Source of the DNA: Paenibacillus terrae
Lineage (GTDB): Bacteria; Bacillota; Bacilli; Paenibacillales; Paenibacillaceae
Length of the DNA stretch: 64,000 bases
Direction: 5' to 3'
Assembly (NCBI RefSeq): GCF_005217525.1
Contig: NZ_PNXQ01000016.1
Location: 197,719-261,718, forward strand
Shown here: positions 9,095-18,740 of the stretch, in pieces
How positions within the stretch are numbered: position 1 is the first letter of the stretch
Layout of the letters: every line of letters begins with the position of its first letter
Translations under genes and position numbers: made by a program
Notes under the pieces: model-generated
What the model was told of the DNA's origin: nothing
What the model saw: only the letters and a program-made list of their open reading frames with translations
Database searches by the model: none

Positions 9095-9955
9095 ATGAAT
9101 AGAGCTACTCAAAAAATTGTGTTTATCGACATTGACGGTACACTTGTCGGTGATGACGGTATGGTGCCTGAATCGGCACAAAAAGCCTGCAAAATAGCAC
9201 GCGAGAATGGCCATCTGCTTTATCTGTGCACAGGTCGTTCGAAAGCTGAAATCTACGACGCTATTTGGGATATCGGATTTGATGGTCTTATTGGAGCAGG
9301 AGGGGGATATGTAGAATCTGGAGATGAGATTCTTTATCATAAAAAAGTCACGCCTGAGGATGTTCGGCATATGGTGGATTTCTTTAATACACATGGAATT
9401 GATTTTTATCTGGAGTCCAATTCGGCTCTCTATGCTAGCCAGAATTTAAAACCTCATCTGGAAAGACGGATCTATGGAGATGTTGAGAACGACTCTGTGG
9501 CCAGAGATAAAATGGAGCGTTTCCCCCATCCATTTATCGCGGGTTTGACATATGGAGAGACTGATTTGTATAAAGACGATGTAAATAAGGTCTGCTTTCT
9601 GGAAAGCGCTGTACCCTTTGAATTTATTAAGGGAGAATTCCAGGGAAGATTTGAGGTCATCCAGTGCACCGTCCCGATCTTTGGGAAGGACAGTGGAGAA
9701 ATGATGATTCCTGGTATTCACAAGGCAATCGCCATTGCTGATTTGCTGAATCATTTGAGCCTGCCCCAGGAACAGACGATTGCCATTGGAGATGGAATGA
9801 ACGATGCCGAGATGCTCGAATATTGCGCCGTAGGCATTGCTATGGGCAATGCAAATCCGGGTTTGATGGAAATTGCAGATGATATTACTGACCACGTTGA
9901 GGAAGACGGACTATATAAAAGCTTTGTAAAATACGGTTTGATATCTGAATCATAA
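9095..9955 (+). CDS. HAD-superfamily phosphatase, Cof type (subfamily IIB)
   Basis: A cytosolic Mg-dependent phosphatase of 286 residues. Motif I is FIDIDGT with nucleophile D12 and acid D14; motif II is LCTGRS; motif IV is GDGMNDAEML near residue 230. The central cap domain marks the Cof/IIB group, whose members dephosphorylate sugar phosphates, FMN or PLP. The start ATG follows AAGGGAGACAG. Adjacent genes do not reveal the substrate. Confidence 0.88.
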   Translation: MNRATQKIVFIDIDGTLVGDDGMVPESAQKACKIARENGHLLYLCTGRSKAEIYDAIWDIGFDGLIGAGGGYVESGDEILYHKKVTPEDVRHMVDFFNTHGIDFYLESNSALYASQNLKPHLERRIYGDVENDSVARDKMERFPHPFIAGLTYGETDLYKDDVNKVCFLESAVPFEFIKGEFQGRFEVIQCTVPIFGKDSGEMMIPGIHKAIAIADLLNHLSLPQEQTIAIGDGMNDAEMLEYCAVGIAMGNANPGLMEIADDITDHVEEDGLYKSFVKYGLISES

Positions 9956-10114
9956 CTGTGTTTTCCTCTTTGGAGGCGATTATGTAAAATTGGGACAAGG
10001 ACAGGCGCCTATACTCCGTAATTGCTAGTTATTTATGATACAATCGAGATATGGAAGGGGATGGAATTGCTGGTGTATGTCGATCAGACCCTTCCTAAAA
10101 GGAGGAGTTAGCAC

Positions 10115-10723
10115 GTGATCAAAAACATAATGAATTGGGAGACAGGCAATTGGATCAACCAGCCTTTGTCAGTCCGGCAAGAGGGCAATCATCTGAAGGT
10201 TGTACCGGAAAAGGGAAGGGATTTTTGGAAAAAGACATTATACGGTTTCGAATATGAGGATGGTGCTGCTCTGTTAGCTGACTGGCAAACAGACAACGCG
10301 GTGGAGGTGTCATTTCTGCTGACATCCTTTACAGAGCTTTATGATCAAGCAGGTATTTTATTATATCACGGACCAGCGCAGTGGATTAAAATAGGAATTG
10401 AAATCAACGATGGAGTTCCTCAACTGGCCGCAGTAGTAACGGACGGTTATTCCGATTGGTCTTTGGCTGCTGTACCGGAATGGAAGGGGGAAGAGGTTAC
10501 CATTCGTGCTTCCATTATGAAGGATGCCGTGATTATTCGGGCACGCACTGAGCACCACGGATGGCGAACCATTCGTGTGGCCCGTTTCCCGTACGCTTCC
10601 GGTAATCAAGCAGGTCCCTTTGCTTGTTCGCCGACCCGAGACGGCCTGGAGGTTACTTTTACCCGCTGGGCTTTCACCGAAGCTGATCACGATTTGCATG
10701 TAGACCCTCCAGTCAAGAAGTAG
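10115..10723 (+). CDS. DUF1349 family protein, second copy
   Basis: A 202-residue soluble protein with the DUF1349 features: DQAGILLYHGPAQWIKIGIE, then GYSDWSL and a C-terminal F..SPTRDGLEVTFTRW strand. It begins with GTG at 10115, nine bases after AAAGGAGG; an ATG at 10130 is the alternative. Less than 2 kb from the other DUF1349 gene but clearly divergent, so an old paralogue rather than a recent copy. Function unknown. Confidence 0.82.
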   Translation: MIKNIMNWETGNWINQPLSVRQEGNHLKVVPEKGRDFWKKTLYGFEYEDGAALLADWQTDNAVEVSFLLTSFTELYDQAGILLYHGPAQWIKIGIEINDGVPQLAAVVTDGYSDWSLAAVPEWKGEEVTIRASIMKDAVIIRARTEHHGWRTIRVARFPYASGNQAGPFACSPTRDGLEVTFTRWAFTEADHDLHVDPPVKK

Positions 10724-10728
10724 AGTTG

Positions 10729-10760
10729 AAAAGCTTGAGGACAATTCCTCAAGCTTTTTA
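10729..10760 (+). terminator. Rho-independent terminator
   Basis: Perfect 12-bp stem AAAAGCTTGAGG / CCTCAAGCTTTT with a six-base loop, ending in T's, just after the second DUF1349 gene. Confidence 0.88.
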
Positions 10761-10804
10761 GTATCAATGTCTATATATCCAAAGGCAGATCCTCAACATT
10801 TTTC

Positions 10805-10857
10805 TTGCAGACTACATTTGTATTACTTATAATATATGAATAAGTGATCATATATTA
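10805..10857 (+). promoter_or_regulatory. Promoter and metal-sensor-type operator of the CDF exporter gene
   Basis: TTGCAG (10805-10810), 17 bases, TATAAT (10828-10833). A perfect inverted repeat TAATATATGA - 8 bases - TCATATATTA (10830-10857) covers the -10 box and transcription start. Form and position fit operators of ArsR/SmtB sensors such as CzrA, which control CzcD-type exporters. Confidence 0.7.
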
Positions 10858-10904
10858 GTTTAATTTGCAAGTCATCAGAATTTTATAGAAGAGAGGGCAG
10901 GTAG

Positions 10905-11918
10905 ATGAGTAAGAAAAGTCACACACACCACCATAATACGGCATGCGAACATGACTGCAACCAACATCCTCAACATAATCATTCTAAAGGCAGTGAGCAT
11001 TCACATGCTCACGGGCATGGGCATTCCCATAGCCACGGGCATTCTCATGGACATGGAGCGAACAAAAATGCTTTGAAGTTATCATTCTTTTTAATTGCCG
11101 GTTATATGATCATAGAGTTTATTGGTGGATTACTGACTAACAGCCTAGCGCTGTTATCTGATGCTGGGCATATGTTGAGTGATGCGGGTGCATTGGGGTT
11201 AAGTTATTTGGCGATGACCTGGGGACAACGGCAAGCGAGCAAGTCAAAGACGTTTGGCTACAAACGATTTGAAGTACTGGCTGCTTTTATTAATGGCTTA
11301 GCACTTGCTCTGATATCGATTTATATTTTCTGGGAAGCTTTCGAACGGCTTTCTGACCCGCCTGGAATCATGACTTCAGGAATGCTGATAATCGCAGTGC
11401 TTGGCTTGGTTGTCAATATAGCTGCTGCTTTTATCCTTATGAGAGGAGATACATCTGAAAATCTCAATATTCGCAGTGCCTTTTTACATGTAATAGGGGA
11501 TTTGTTAGGCTCTGTAGGTGCGATTGTGGCTGCATTGCTGATTATGTTCTTTGGCTGGAATTTGGCTGATTCGATCGCCAGTATTTTGGTGGCGGTTCTG
11601 GTGATCATCAGTGCTTATCGGGTGACTCGGGACTCCATTCATATTCTGATGGAAGGTACACCCCTGAATATGAACACAGATCAAATTAAGCAATCCCTGC
11701 TTGATCTTGAGCATGTTGTTGAAGTGCATGACCTTCATGTATGGGCGTTATCATCGGATGTTCCATTGCTGAGTTGCCATATCATCATCCAAGATCCAAT
11801 GTACAGCAGTGTTGTAATGGAACGGGCACAGGGGTTGTTGAAAGAGGAATACAAGATCAAGCATATTACAATACAGATGGATAGACCGGGAATCCCGTGT
11901 CATATTGAACATCATTAG
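10905..11918 (+). CDS. czcD: CDF-family zinc/cadmium/cobalt exporter (CzcD-like)
   Basis: Proton-driven heavy-metal exporter of 337 residues in the cell membrane. The first 55 residues are a His-rich tail (many HGH/HSH repeats) that likely binds metal. Six membrane segments follow, with the zinc-site motifs HMLSD in segment II and HVIGD in segment V, then the cytosolic C-terminal domain with HDLHVWAL. GAGAGGGCAGGT precedes the ATG. The promoter overlaps a palindromic operator, consistent with induction by metal through an ArsR-type repressor not encoded in this window. Confidence 0.93.
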   Translation: MSKKSHTHHHNTACEHDCNQHPQHNHSKGSEHSHAHGHGHSHSHGHSHGHGANKNALKLSFFLIAGYMIIEFIGGLLTNSLALLSDAGHMLSDAGALGLSYLAMTWGQRQASKSKTFGYKRFEVLAAFINGLALALISIYIFWEAFERLSDPPGIMTSGMLIIAVLGLVVNIAAAFILMRGDTSENLNIRSAFLHVIGDLLGSVGAIVAALLIMFFGWNLADSIASILVAVLVIISAYRVTRDSIHILMEGTPLNMNTDQIKQSLLDLEHVVEVHDLHVWALSSDVPLLSCHIIIQDPMYSSVVMERAQGLLKEEYKIKHITIQMDRPGIPCHIEHH

Positions 11919-12450
11919 CAAGAAATTCAGAAGAGATCTACGTGATGTGGATCTCTTCTGCTGATTACAAGCGGCGAGGAACCTATGCGCAAAAGGATAA
12001 TGCGGGAGATCCCTGTGCGCCACGCGTGGACCTAAGCAACCGGGAATAATAAGAAATGTGAATGTGTACCGATTCCGCTCTGACATCCGGAACGCTTGTC
12101 AAGCGACGTCATCGAAAAGCTTCTTGACAGTTTGATAACATTATAGTTATCATGGACACATAAAGTCTTTGATTGATTGCCATCAATCAGGGTCTATCTC
12201 CCACATAACTATCGAAAATACTCACGCTGCTGGTGAAAACTGAACTGATCGAGTCGGATCCGGGTGCCAACGGAGGTATCGGTTGAAGGGAAGAAAGTGG
12301 ATATTTCTTTTCTGCACATCATTCATGCAATGGAAGGCACTGCTTACTGTTCTGAATGCTGTGGCAGTGAAGATCCACGATTTGATTATTTGTAGATAAC
12401 ATATATCTGCAAAGTCTTTATAATATTCATGCAAAAAGGAGACTGAGACA
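11919..12450. other. Long non-coding stretch with inverted repeats
   Basis: It holds a hairpin AGAAGAGATC / GATCTCTTCT (11929-11959, no T-run) after the exporter gene. There is an isolated TTGACA (12124) with a TGATAAC-ATTATA-GTTATCA repeat (12133-12152). No reading frame with coding character follows that repeat, so a lost gene is possible. Confidence 0.4.
12133..12152. promoter_or_regulatory. Operator-like inverted repeat
   Basis: TGATAAC - ATTATA - GTTATCA, perfect 7-bp arms, four bases after a TTGACA hexamer. It looks like a MarR/TetR-type operator, but no gene starts nearby; the methyltransferase start is 300 bases downstream. Confidence 0.35.
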
Positions 12451-13227
12451 ATGTGCAGCGAACCCTTTACCAATGAATGGAACTCGGGAACGTATGATGA
12501 TAAGCTGAATTTAGTAGCTGAGCTGGGAGGAGGGGCCTTGTTCTTACTTCAGCCCCGACCCGGGGAGCGAATCCTAGATGTGGGCTGCGGATCTGGGGAC
12601 TTGACCGCCAAGATTGCAGCCGCCGGAGCAATACCTACAGGTCTCGACCTGTCGGAGGAAATGGTAAAGCGGGCCAGACAGAAGTACCCTTTTCTGAATG
12701 TTCAGGTGGAAGACGCTTGTCATTACCGGACGGATACCCCCTTTGACGCTGTGTACTCCCATGCGGTTTTGCACTGGATCAAGGATGCTGATGCTGTCGT
12801 TCGCTCTATCTGGCTGGCCCTCCGGGAGGGTGGGCGATTCGTTGCCGAATTCGCAGGTAACGGCAATGTCGCCGTTCTGACAACCGCCATGGAGCAGACG
12901 CTTGAGGCGCATGGTTATGCGTGGGCTGGAAGGAATCCGTGGTATTTTCCTACCATTGGAGAATACGCCAGCCTGCTGGAGCAGGCCGGCTTCCGTGTCA
13001 CGTTGGCTCAGCACTTCGACAGACCCACTCCGCTCAGGACAGATACTGGGGTTCGGGGCTGGCTGGACAAGTTCGCCGATTATTTCTTCTTGGACGTCAC
13101 CCCCGCAGACAAAGTATCCATCTACCGCGCCATTGAGGCAAAGGTTAAGCCATCCATAGACCAGGGAGGTCAATGGATGGCCGACACCAGCCGATTGCGC
13201 ATCGTAGCCATCAAGGAACACACTTAA
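12451..13227 (+). CDS. Class I SAM-dependent methyltransferase (trans-aconitate methyltransferase-like)
   Basis: A cytosolic methyltransferase of 258 residues. The SAM-binding motif I is ILDVGCGSGDLT (about 41-52), followed by the acidic residue in GLDLSEEMV and motif IV FDAVYSHAVLHWI. The C-terminal half resembles trans-aconitate 2-methyltransferase-like proteins (YFPTIGEYASLLEQAGF). AAAAAGGAGA precedes the ATG. It stands alone with its own terminator. The acceptor substrate cannot be inferred. Confidence 0.83.
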   Translation: MCSEPFTNEWNSGTYDDKLNLVAELGGGALFLLQPRPGERILDVGCGSGDLTAKIAAAGAIPTGLDLSEEMVKRARQKYPFLNVQVEDACHYRTDTPFDAVYSHAVLHWIKDADAVVRSIWLALREGGRFVAEFAGNGNVAVLTTAMEQTLEAHGYAWAGRNPWYFPTIGEYASLLEQAGFRVTLAQHFDRPTPLRTDTGVRGWLDKFADYFFLDVTPADKVSIYRAIEAKVKPSIDQGGQWMADTSRLRIVAIKEHT

Positions 13228-13570
13228 GTAGGACATATAGGGATGTACTTGATTGACCTTGAAAGGGAAGCACCCCTCTACAGCAGGAATGCTGTGGGGG
13301 TGTTTTTTTTATGGTTTATCGCCAACTCAGTCTTCTCATAGCACTCTATAGTGATTCTGATTATGACCATAAGTAGTCTAAAAGTAGCGTTCTGGGATGG
13401 ATATCTCCTTGTATGACTCCGAAATGCCACCTCATCATTTGCAGTTGAATACAGAGAAAACAGGAAGAGCGATATTTTCCACCAAAATAGATAATAATAT
13501 ACCCCCTTTCTTGGATTTTTTATCTTTATAATGAAGACGCATCCATAACAATCAAAGGAGTTGGTATGTT
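13228..13570. other. Non-coding stretch upstream of the amylase gene
   Basis: Contains the methyltransferase terminator and a TATAAT hexamer (13527-13532) about 40 bases before the amylase start; no good -35 box is seen and no gene is found. Confidence 0.4.
13271..13310 (+). terminator. Rho-independent terminator
   Basis: Stem CACCCC..ACAGCA / TGCTGT..GGGGTG followed by eight T's, after the methyltransferase gene. Confidence 0.88.
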
Positions 13571-15166
13571 TTGACACGTAACAAATGCTTAAGAAGATTG
13601 TCCACCGCCATGTTAACGGTGCCAATGCTCACGATGTTCGCTTCAGGTGCAATGGCAGAGCAGGAAATGAACGGACATAAGCCTCCGGTTTCTACTGGAA
13701 GCGGCGTGTTTTATGAAATTTATATTAATTCTTTTTATGATTCGAATGGAGACGGACACGGTGATTTGAAAGGAATTACACAAAAGCTTGATTACTTAAA
13801 CGACGGCAACCCCCGTTCGGGCAAGGATCTGCAGATCAGCGGCCTCTGGCTCATGCCCCTAAATCCGTCTCCAAGCTACCATAAATACGATGTAACCGAC
13901 TACTATCAGGTCGATCCACAGTATGGGAATCTGAATGATTTCCGCACCTTGATGAAAGAAGCGGACCGAAAGGGCATCAAGGTGATTATGGACCTTGTTA
14001 TTAATCATTCGAGCAGTGAGCACCCTTGGTTCAAAGAGGGTAGCGTCAACCCGCAAAGCAAATACCACGACTATTACGTATGGGCGGATGAGAACACAGA
14101 TCTGGAAGAAAAGGGCTCGTGGGGTCAGCAGGTATGGCATAAGAATCCGAATGGCGAAGGGTATTTCTACGGCACGTTCTGGTCGGGGATGCCGGATTTG
14201 AACTTCGACAATCCCGAAGTTCGCAAAGAAATGATCAAGGTAGGAAAATATTGGCTACAGCAAGGTGCAGATGGGTTCCGGCTCGACGCGGCAATGCACA
14301 TTTTTAAAGGACAGACAAAGGAGGGGGCCGATAAAAACATCGCCTGGTGGAATGAGTTCCGTTCCGAGATGGAGAAGGTAAATCCGAATGTATATCTAGC
14401 GGGGGAGGTATGGGACAAACCGGAGACAATAGCTCCTTATTACGGACCGCTGCACTCCCTCTTTAATTTTGACCTGGGCGGAACGATTTTGAATTCCGTG
14501 AAAAACGGCCGGGATCAGGGTATCGCTACATTTGCCGAGAAAACGCTGAAACTGTACAAATCGTACAATAAAGCGGCACTCGATGCTCCGTTCCTGAGCA
14601 ACCATGACCAGACTCGTGTCATGAGCGAGCTGGGAGGGGATGTGCAAAAAGCTAAGCTGGCCGCTTCCATACTTTTGACGCTTCCGGGTCAGCCGTTCCT
14701 CTATTACGGGGAAGAAATCGGCATGAAGGGAGAGAAGCCCGATGAGTATCTGCGGGAGCCTATGCGCTGGTACAAGGGAGCTGGCCCTGGTCAAACGACG
14801 TGGGAGGAACCCAAATACAACACAGGCGAAGTATCGGTGGAAGCGCAGCTGCGGGACGATGATTCCCTGCTGGAAAGCTACCACACGCTCATCCGTCTAA
14901 GGGAAGAACATGAAGCTCTCCGCAGCGACAGTCTGCAACCTATCCAAACAGGTTTTGCCAGCGTGACCGCATTTAAACGCACTTCAGGCAAAGAAACATT
15001 GTATGTATATCATAACCTGTCTGGAGAGCCGGTTACCCTGCAGATGAAAGATTTGGATAAGGGTAAGTGGAAAGTGGTCTTCTCCACCTCGAAGGATGTG
15101 AAGGTGAAGAAAGGAATGGTCACGATTCCTGCCTACAGTTCTCTGATTACTGGAGAAGACAGATAG
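13571..15166 (+). CDS. Secreted GH13 alpha-amylase
   Basis: Extracellular starch-degrading enzyme of 531 residues. It starts at TTG 13571, ten bases after AAAGGAG; no in-frame ATG is available. A signal peptide of about 29 residues ends in GAMAE. The GH13 regions are all present: region I DLVINH (141-146), region [11 protein letters not shown] with nucleophile D239, region III AGEVWD with acid E279, region IV FLSNHDQ with D346. The calcium-binding style loop DSNGDGHGD is near residue 57. No separate starch-binding domain is present. It could also be named alpha-glucosidase-like; the secretion signal favours amylase. Confidence 0.9.
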   Translation: MTRNKCLRRLSTAMLTVPMLTMFASGAMAEQEMNGHKPPVSTGSGVFYEIYINSFYDSNGDGHGDLKGITQKLDYLNDGNPRSGKDLQISGLWLMPLNPSPSYHKYDVTDYYQVDPQYGNLNDFRTLMKEADRKGIKVIMDLVINHSSSEHPWFKEGSVNPQSKYHDYYVWADENTDLEEKGSWGQQVWHKNPNGEGYFYGTFWSGMPDLNFDNPEVRKEMIKVGKYWLQQGADGFRLDAAMHIFKGQTKEGADKNIAWWNEFRSEMEKVNPNVYLAGEVWDKPETIAPYYGPLHSLFNFDLGGTILNSVKNGRDQGIATFAEKTLKLYKSYNKAALDAPFLSNHDQTRVMSELGGDVQKAKLAASILLTLPGQPFLYYGEEIGMKGEKPDEYLREPMRWYKGAGPGQTTWEEPKYNTGEVSVEAQLRDDDSLLESYHTLIRLREEHEALRSDSLQPIQTGFASVTAFKRTSGKETLYVYHNLSGEPVTLQMKDLDKGKWKVVFSTSKDVKVKKGMVTIPAYSSLITGEDR

Positions 15167-15224
15167 AGCTGAACATACGCAAACTTACCGTTCAAATGAA
15201 GCGGATATATATCGACGAATCCAT

Positions 15225-15254
15225 GTTGGGGTGTTAAGAGCACCCCATTTTTTT
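15225..15254 (+). terminator. Rho-independent terminator
   Basis: TGGGGTG - loop - CACCCCA followed by seven T's, 60 bases after the amylase stop codon. Confidence 0.85.
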
Positions 15255-15379
15255 ATATGAGTTTTGCTGCATCCGAATAGAAGATATTGAACGTCAGGAG
15301 AGCAGTTATATGTCAACACTACGCGGAGGAATGAACGGGGAACGTATTCGATTCAACTAGGCCAATTCAATGTAAAGCG

Positions 15380-15442
15380 CGCCCGTTAGAGTACACACAG
15401 GGCAGAATAAATGACATTCTCCAGTGTGTAGTCCAAGGGGCG
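15380..15442. repeat. Imperfect inverted repeat, possible bidirectional terminator
   Basis: Two 19-base arms (15380-15398 and 15424-15442) pair at 16 of 19 positions around a 25-base loop. It lies between the convergent amylase and HAD phosphatase genes. Neither side has a convincing T-run. Confidence 0.45.
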
Positions 15443-15542
15443 TTATTTAATGCTCTCATCCATATTAAAGATCGGGCGCTTCCATATGATTATAAAGGGG
15501 ATAAGCCTTCTCGTACATTTAATTTTTTGTCTTGGCAGGCAG

Positions 15543-16271
15543 CTACTCCTCGAACGGCAGGCTTTCTTTAATTGCCCACAGGTCGTTATAGCTGAGAATC
15601 CGGCGATCGGCTCTGGACAGGTCCTGCCGGCCCGAGCCGGGGTTGTGGAAGCCGATGCAGCGCATACCCGCACTCTTGGCTGCCTGGACACCGTTCCGTG
15701 AATCCTCAATAACGATGCAATGGGCCGGGGCAATGCCAAGCTGCTCGGCGGCGTATAGGAAGATGTCCGGTGCCGGCTTACCCTGCGATACTTCTTCTCC
15801 AGTGATTCGAATATCGAAGTAACGGCCAAGCCTTGTCTTTTCCATGATGAGATCAATCAGCTCCCGTGGAGAGGAAGAGGCCACCGCGACTGGAATCCCT
15901 CTATCTTGCAGCCAGTCCAGCCACCGCTCCAACCCGTCAATTGCCACAAGGCTCTCGTGTGCAATCATCGTCTGCATCACATTTTTCCGGTGATAGGACA
16001 GAGCCTCTTCCACTGTATTGGTGAGCTGATGTCTGTCCAGCACCTGGCGCCACATGGATTCGAGTGTCACTCCAACATAGGTGTGGTGCTCATTTTCCGT
16101 CATAGACGCACCGAAATGGGCAAAGGAGCTGCGCTCGATCTCAAAATAAATCGGTTCGCTGTCTACCAGCACTCCGTCCATATCGAAGATGACCGCCTTG
16201 ACCGGAACGGACGCTAATGAGTCTCCCAAGCATTCATTATTTGGCTGCGCATCATGATGAATGGTTGTCAT
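15543..16271 (-). CDS. HAD-superfamily phosphatase, beta-phosphoglucomutase-like (subfamily IA)
   Basis: A cytosolic phosphatase of 242 residues, last gene of a four-gene minus-strand operon. Motif I is FDMDGVLVDSEP (nucleophile D, acid D two residues on), with a helical cap, VASSS as motif II, KPAPDIF with the conserved Lys, and VIEDSRNGVQAA as motif IV. The start at 16271 is preferred over 16277, because GGGGGAG lies seven bases upstream of it. Family members act on sugar or polyol phosphates. With the aminotransferase and dehydrogenase it could dephosphorylate an amino-sugar phosphate. Confidence 0.85.
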   Translation of the reverse strand: MTTIHHDAQPNNECLGDSLASVPVKAVIFDMDGVLVDSEPIYFEIERSSFAHFGASMTENEHHTYVGVTLESMWRQVLDRHQLTNTVEEALSYHRKNVMQTMIAHESLVAIDGLERWLDWLQDRGIPVAVASSSPRELIDLIMEKTRLGRYFDIRITGEEVSQGKPAPDIFLYAAEQLGIAPAHCIVIEDSRNGVQAAKSAGMRCIGFHNPGSGRQDLSRADRRILSYNDLWAIKESLPFEE

Positions 16272-16301
16272 GTCCATTCTCCCCCTTGTTAGTATCCGGA
16301 T

Positions 16302-17351
16302 TTAGTTACCGGAGCCGTTCGATTGCAGCACAACCTTGATCGCCTGTGAAGAAGGCTGAAGTGTCCGCTCGCTGATATTGCATCCGAGGGTCAGAAAAGC
16401 CTCACGGTAGTCTTCCAGCGGATAGGAGTGGGTAATGATTTTTTTGGCGGGAACGATCTGCTGCTCAATCAGGTAATGAGCCGTGGAGAACGTTCCCAGG
16501 GAATCAATCGAGCCAATGATTTTGAGGCTACGATCAACTACCTCTTTCGGATTGAACGTGCTTGTCCCATCTCTCAGTCCCACCAGCATCAGATATCCGC
16601 CGCTCGTAAGCTGGGACAGTACCTGTGTACCGACCACGCCTGTGGTATCCACAATCATGTCTACCTGATTTTTTAGCGGTGCCAGCTCATGAATGGCTGA
16701 TTCCATTGTGGCGTGTACGGACCACCGATCAGGGGCCACGGAATCAGCTATGGCGAGCCGTTCTTCCGAGATGTCAACGAGGCAGCCTGTGACACCTTTG
16801 GAAGCAAGAGCATAACTGTACAGAATTCCAATTGGGCCTGCACCAAGAATGATGGTTGTGAAGTTCGGCAGCAGGTGAATCTGGTTGATTCCGGTCAGCA
16901 TACAGCTTAGCGGTTCGGTCAGTGTTGCTTCTTCGTAGCTGATATGATCCTTCAGCTTGTACAGAAAACGATCCTCCGTCACATAATAATCGGTGAACGT
17001 CCCGTCGGCGCTGACTCCGGTCTCGGTTACGGATTTATGTGTGCAATGATTCTGTCTTCCTGTTCGGCACATATCACATTGACCACAGTAGTATGTCGGA
17101 TCAATCACGACCCGGTCCCCGGGCTGCATTGAACTAACGGCTGATCCTACAGCGATTACTTCCCCCGCTGATTCGTGGCCCAGGATAGTGGACGACACGG
17201 CATGATATTTGCCACTGATGATGCCTAAATCCGTACCGCATACGCCTGTCGCCCTGATCCGGACGAGTACATCGTTATCTTTTTTAATCTCTGGGATAGG
17301 TCTTTCCTCAAGTGCGACATCCCAAGCTGATTTGTATACCAGTGCAAGCAT
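16302..17351 (-). CDS. Zinc-dependent medium-chain alcohol/polyol dehydrogenase
   Basis: An NAD(P)-dependent oxidoreductase of 349 residues. Catalytic zinc ligands are C38 (GVCGTD) and H59-E60 (GHESAG). The structural zinc site is C89, C92, C95 and C103. The Rossmann motif ILGAGPIGILYS follows. The overall pattern is sorbitol/threonine dehydrogenase-like. AAGGAGGA lies eight bases before the ATG. It sits 35 bases after the aminotransferase gene and 30 before the phosphatase gene. In azasugar clusters a dehydrogenase of this type (GutB1) oxidises the amino-polyol so that it can cyclise; that role here is inference. Confidence 0.88.
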   Translation of the reverse strand: MLALVYKSAWDVALEERPIPEIKKDNDVLVRIRATGVCGTDLGIISGKYHAVSSTILGHESAGEVIAVGSAVSSMQPGDRVVIDPTYYCGQCDMCRTGRQNHCTHKSVTETGVSADGTFTDYYVTEDRFLYKLKDHISYEEATLTEPLSCMLTGINQIHLLPNFTTIILGAGPIGILYSYALASKGVTGCLVDISEERLAIADSVAPDRWSVHATMESAIHELAPLKNQVDMIVDTTGVVGTQVLSQLTSGGYLMLVGLRDGTSTFNPKEVVDRSLKIIGSIDSLGTFSTAHYLIEQQIVPAKKIITHSYPLEDYREAFLTLGCNISERTLQPSSQAIKVVLQSNGSGN

Positions 17352-17386
17352 AAATAAGTCCTCCTTTTTGCCTATTGGGCAGATAG

Positions 17387-18625
17387 TTAGTGAAGGGTGG
17401 CCAGAACCGCGTCAAGCCGTTTAACAATTTCGACAATCTCATCTTCTGTAGCCGTGAGGGAAGGTCTCACTTTGACCACATTGCCATAACCGTAACGGGA
17501 ACCTCTGAGAATTAATTGCTGTTCGTCAAATACACGATCGATAATCCCATTGCTTTTCACTGCATCCGGGGCATCGTCCTCGTCTACAATTTCCAGTCCC
17601 CACATCAGTCCGACGCCACGAGCCTCACCAATGCAATCGTGCTTGTCGGCCATCTCCGTCAGCAAGGATCCGAGCAGGCTTCCTTTAGACCGGACGGCTT
17701 CCAGAAAACCGGGCTCGGTTACAACCTCCAGCGTGGATTTGGCTGCCGTGACCGAGATTAGATTGCTACCTGAGGTGAAGGAGTGCTCGTGCTTCTCGAG
17801 GACATTAAGCCGAGACTGCATTAATACCGCTGCTACCGGTACACCAATGCCGCCGAGACCCTTGGCGAGAGTAATGATATCTGGTTGGATATCAAACAGC
17901 TCACTTGCGAACATGTAGCCTGTCCGCCCAATCCCGGTCTGCACCTCATCAGCGATCAGGATCAGCCCGTACTCGTTGCACAGCTGACGGAGACGCTTAA
18001 AATATCCTGCAGGTGGGATGATATTGCCTCCGTTGCCCAAGATGGGTTCAATAATCATGCAGGCCACAGAGCCTGAGCTTGCATACTCAATGGCATCCGA
18101 TATGGCTTCGACGCATTGATAGCCACACTTGTCAGGCGAAGAATTAAACGGGCAGCGATAGCAGTAGGGAGCAGGTAAATGCAGGGAATTTGCTGCAGCC
18201 GAGTTGGGAAATTTCCTCCGCCGGAAGGCGTTACCGGATATACCTGTTGCGAACTGGGTCTGTCCATGATGGGACAGGTACAGGCTGATTATATCGGATG
18301 CTCCGGTATATTTCTGGGCCAGCTTCACAGCGCATTCGTTCGCTGTGGAGCCGGTAATATCTCTCATCCACCCCGCGTCGATGCCGTTTGGCGTATACTT
18401 GATCAGATGATCCAGGACTTCCTCGACGTAAGGCTCGGTAAAGGATGAGGACATGTGGACAAGATTAGCGACTTGTTCCTGTACTTTGGTAACGACATGA
18501 GGGTGATTATAACCGAGCGACAGATTGAAGGTGCCGGATACGCCATCCAAATACTCCTTACCTGAATCGTCAATCAGAGTAATGCCTTTTCCGTATCTGA
18601 AGCGTTCTTTGGTTAAGGTATGCAC
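17387..18625 (-). CDS. Class III PLP-dependent aminotransferase (GabT-like)
   Basis: A cytosolic transaminase of 412 residues. It has the class III hallmarks: GSTANECAVKLAQKYTG (PLP phosphate region), IADEVQTGIGRTG with the Asp contacting the PLP ring nitrogen, and the Schiff-base Lys in ITLAKGLGG. A Cys-rich insertion (CYRCPF...CGYQC) lies mid-protein, as in several GabT/AGT2-like enzymes. A longer frame reaches 18775 and would overlap the transporter gene. The GTG at 18625, eight bases after GGAGGG, is the better start. Family members aminate keto sugars as well as amino-acid semialdehydes. Confidence 0.85.
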   Translation of the reverse strand: MHTLTKERFRYGKGITLIDDSGKEYLDGVSGTFNLSLGYNHPHVVTKVQEQVANLVHMSSSFTEPYVEEVLDHLIKYTPNGIDAGWMRDITGSTANECAVKLAQKYTGASDIISLYLSHHGQTQFATGISGNAFRRRKFPNSAAANSLHLPAPYCYRCPFNSSPDKCGYQCVEAISDAIEYASSGSVACMIIEPILGNGGNIIPPAGYFKRLRQLCNEYGLILIADEVQTGIGRTGYMFASELFDIQPDIITLAKGLGGIGVPVAAVLMQSRLNVLEKHEHSFTSGSNLISVTAAKSTLEVVTEPGFLEAVRSKGSLLGSLLTEMADKHDCIGEARGVGLMWGLEIVDEDDAPDAVKSNGIIDRVFDEQQLILRGSRYGYGNVVKVRPSLTATEDEIVEIVKRLDAVLATLH

Positions 18626-18740
18626 AATACTTTCCCTCCATATCAGAATATACATTTCTCTAAGTACATCCTTATAAAGTGTACAGCCCCTGTTACAGCA
18701 TAACGCGGCGGGCCTCACCTCCCCCAAGAATAAAGTGATC

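Larger units (their letters stand above)
15167..15542. other. Intergenic stretch between convergent genes
   Basis: Holds the amylase terminator and a 63-base imperfect inverted repeat (15380-15442). A 16-codon reading frame at 15310 has AGGAGAG upstream but no recognisable product. Confidence 0.4.

Noticed and set aside
15309..15360. 16-codon peptide after the amylase gene
   Set aside because: It has a fair ribosome binding site but is too short and has no recognisable product to support a call.
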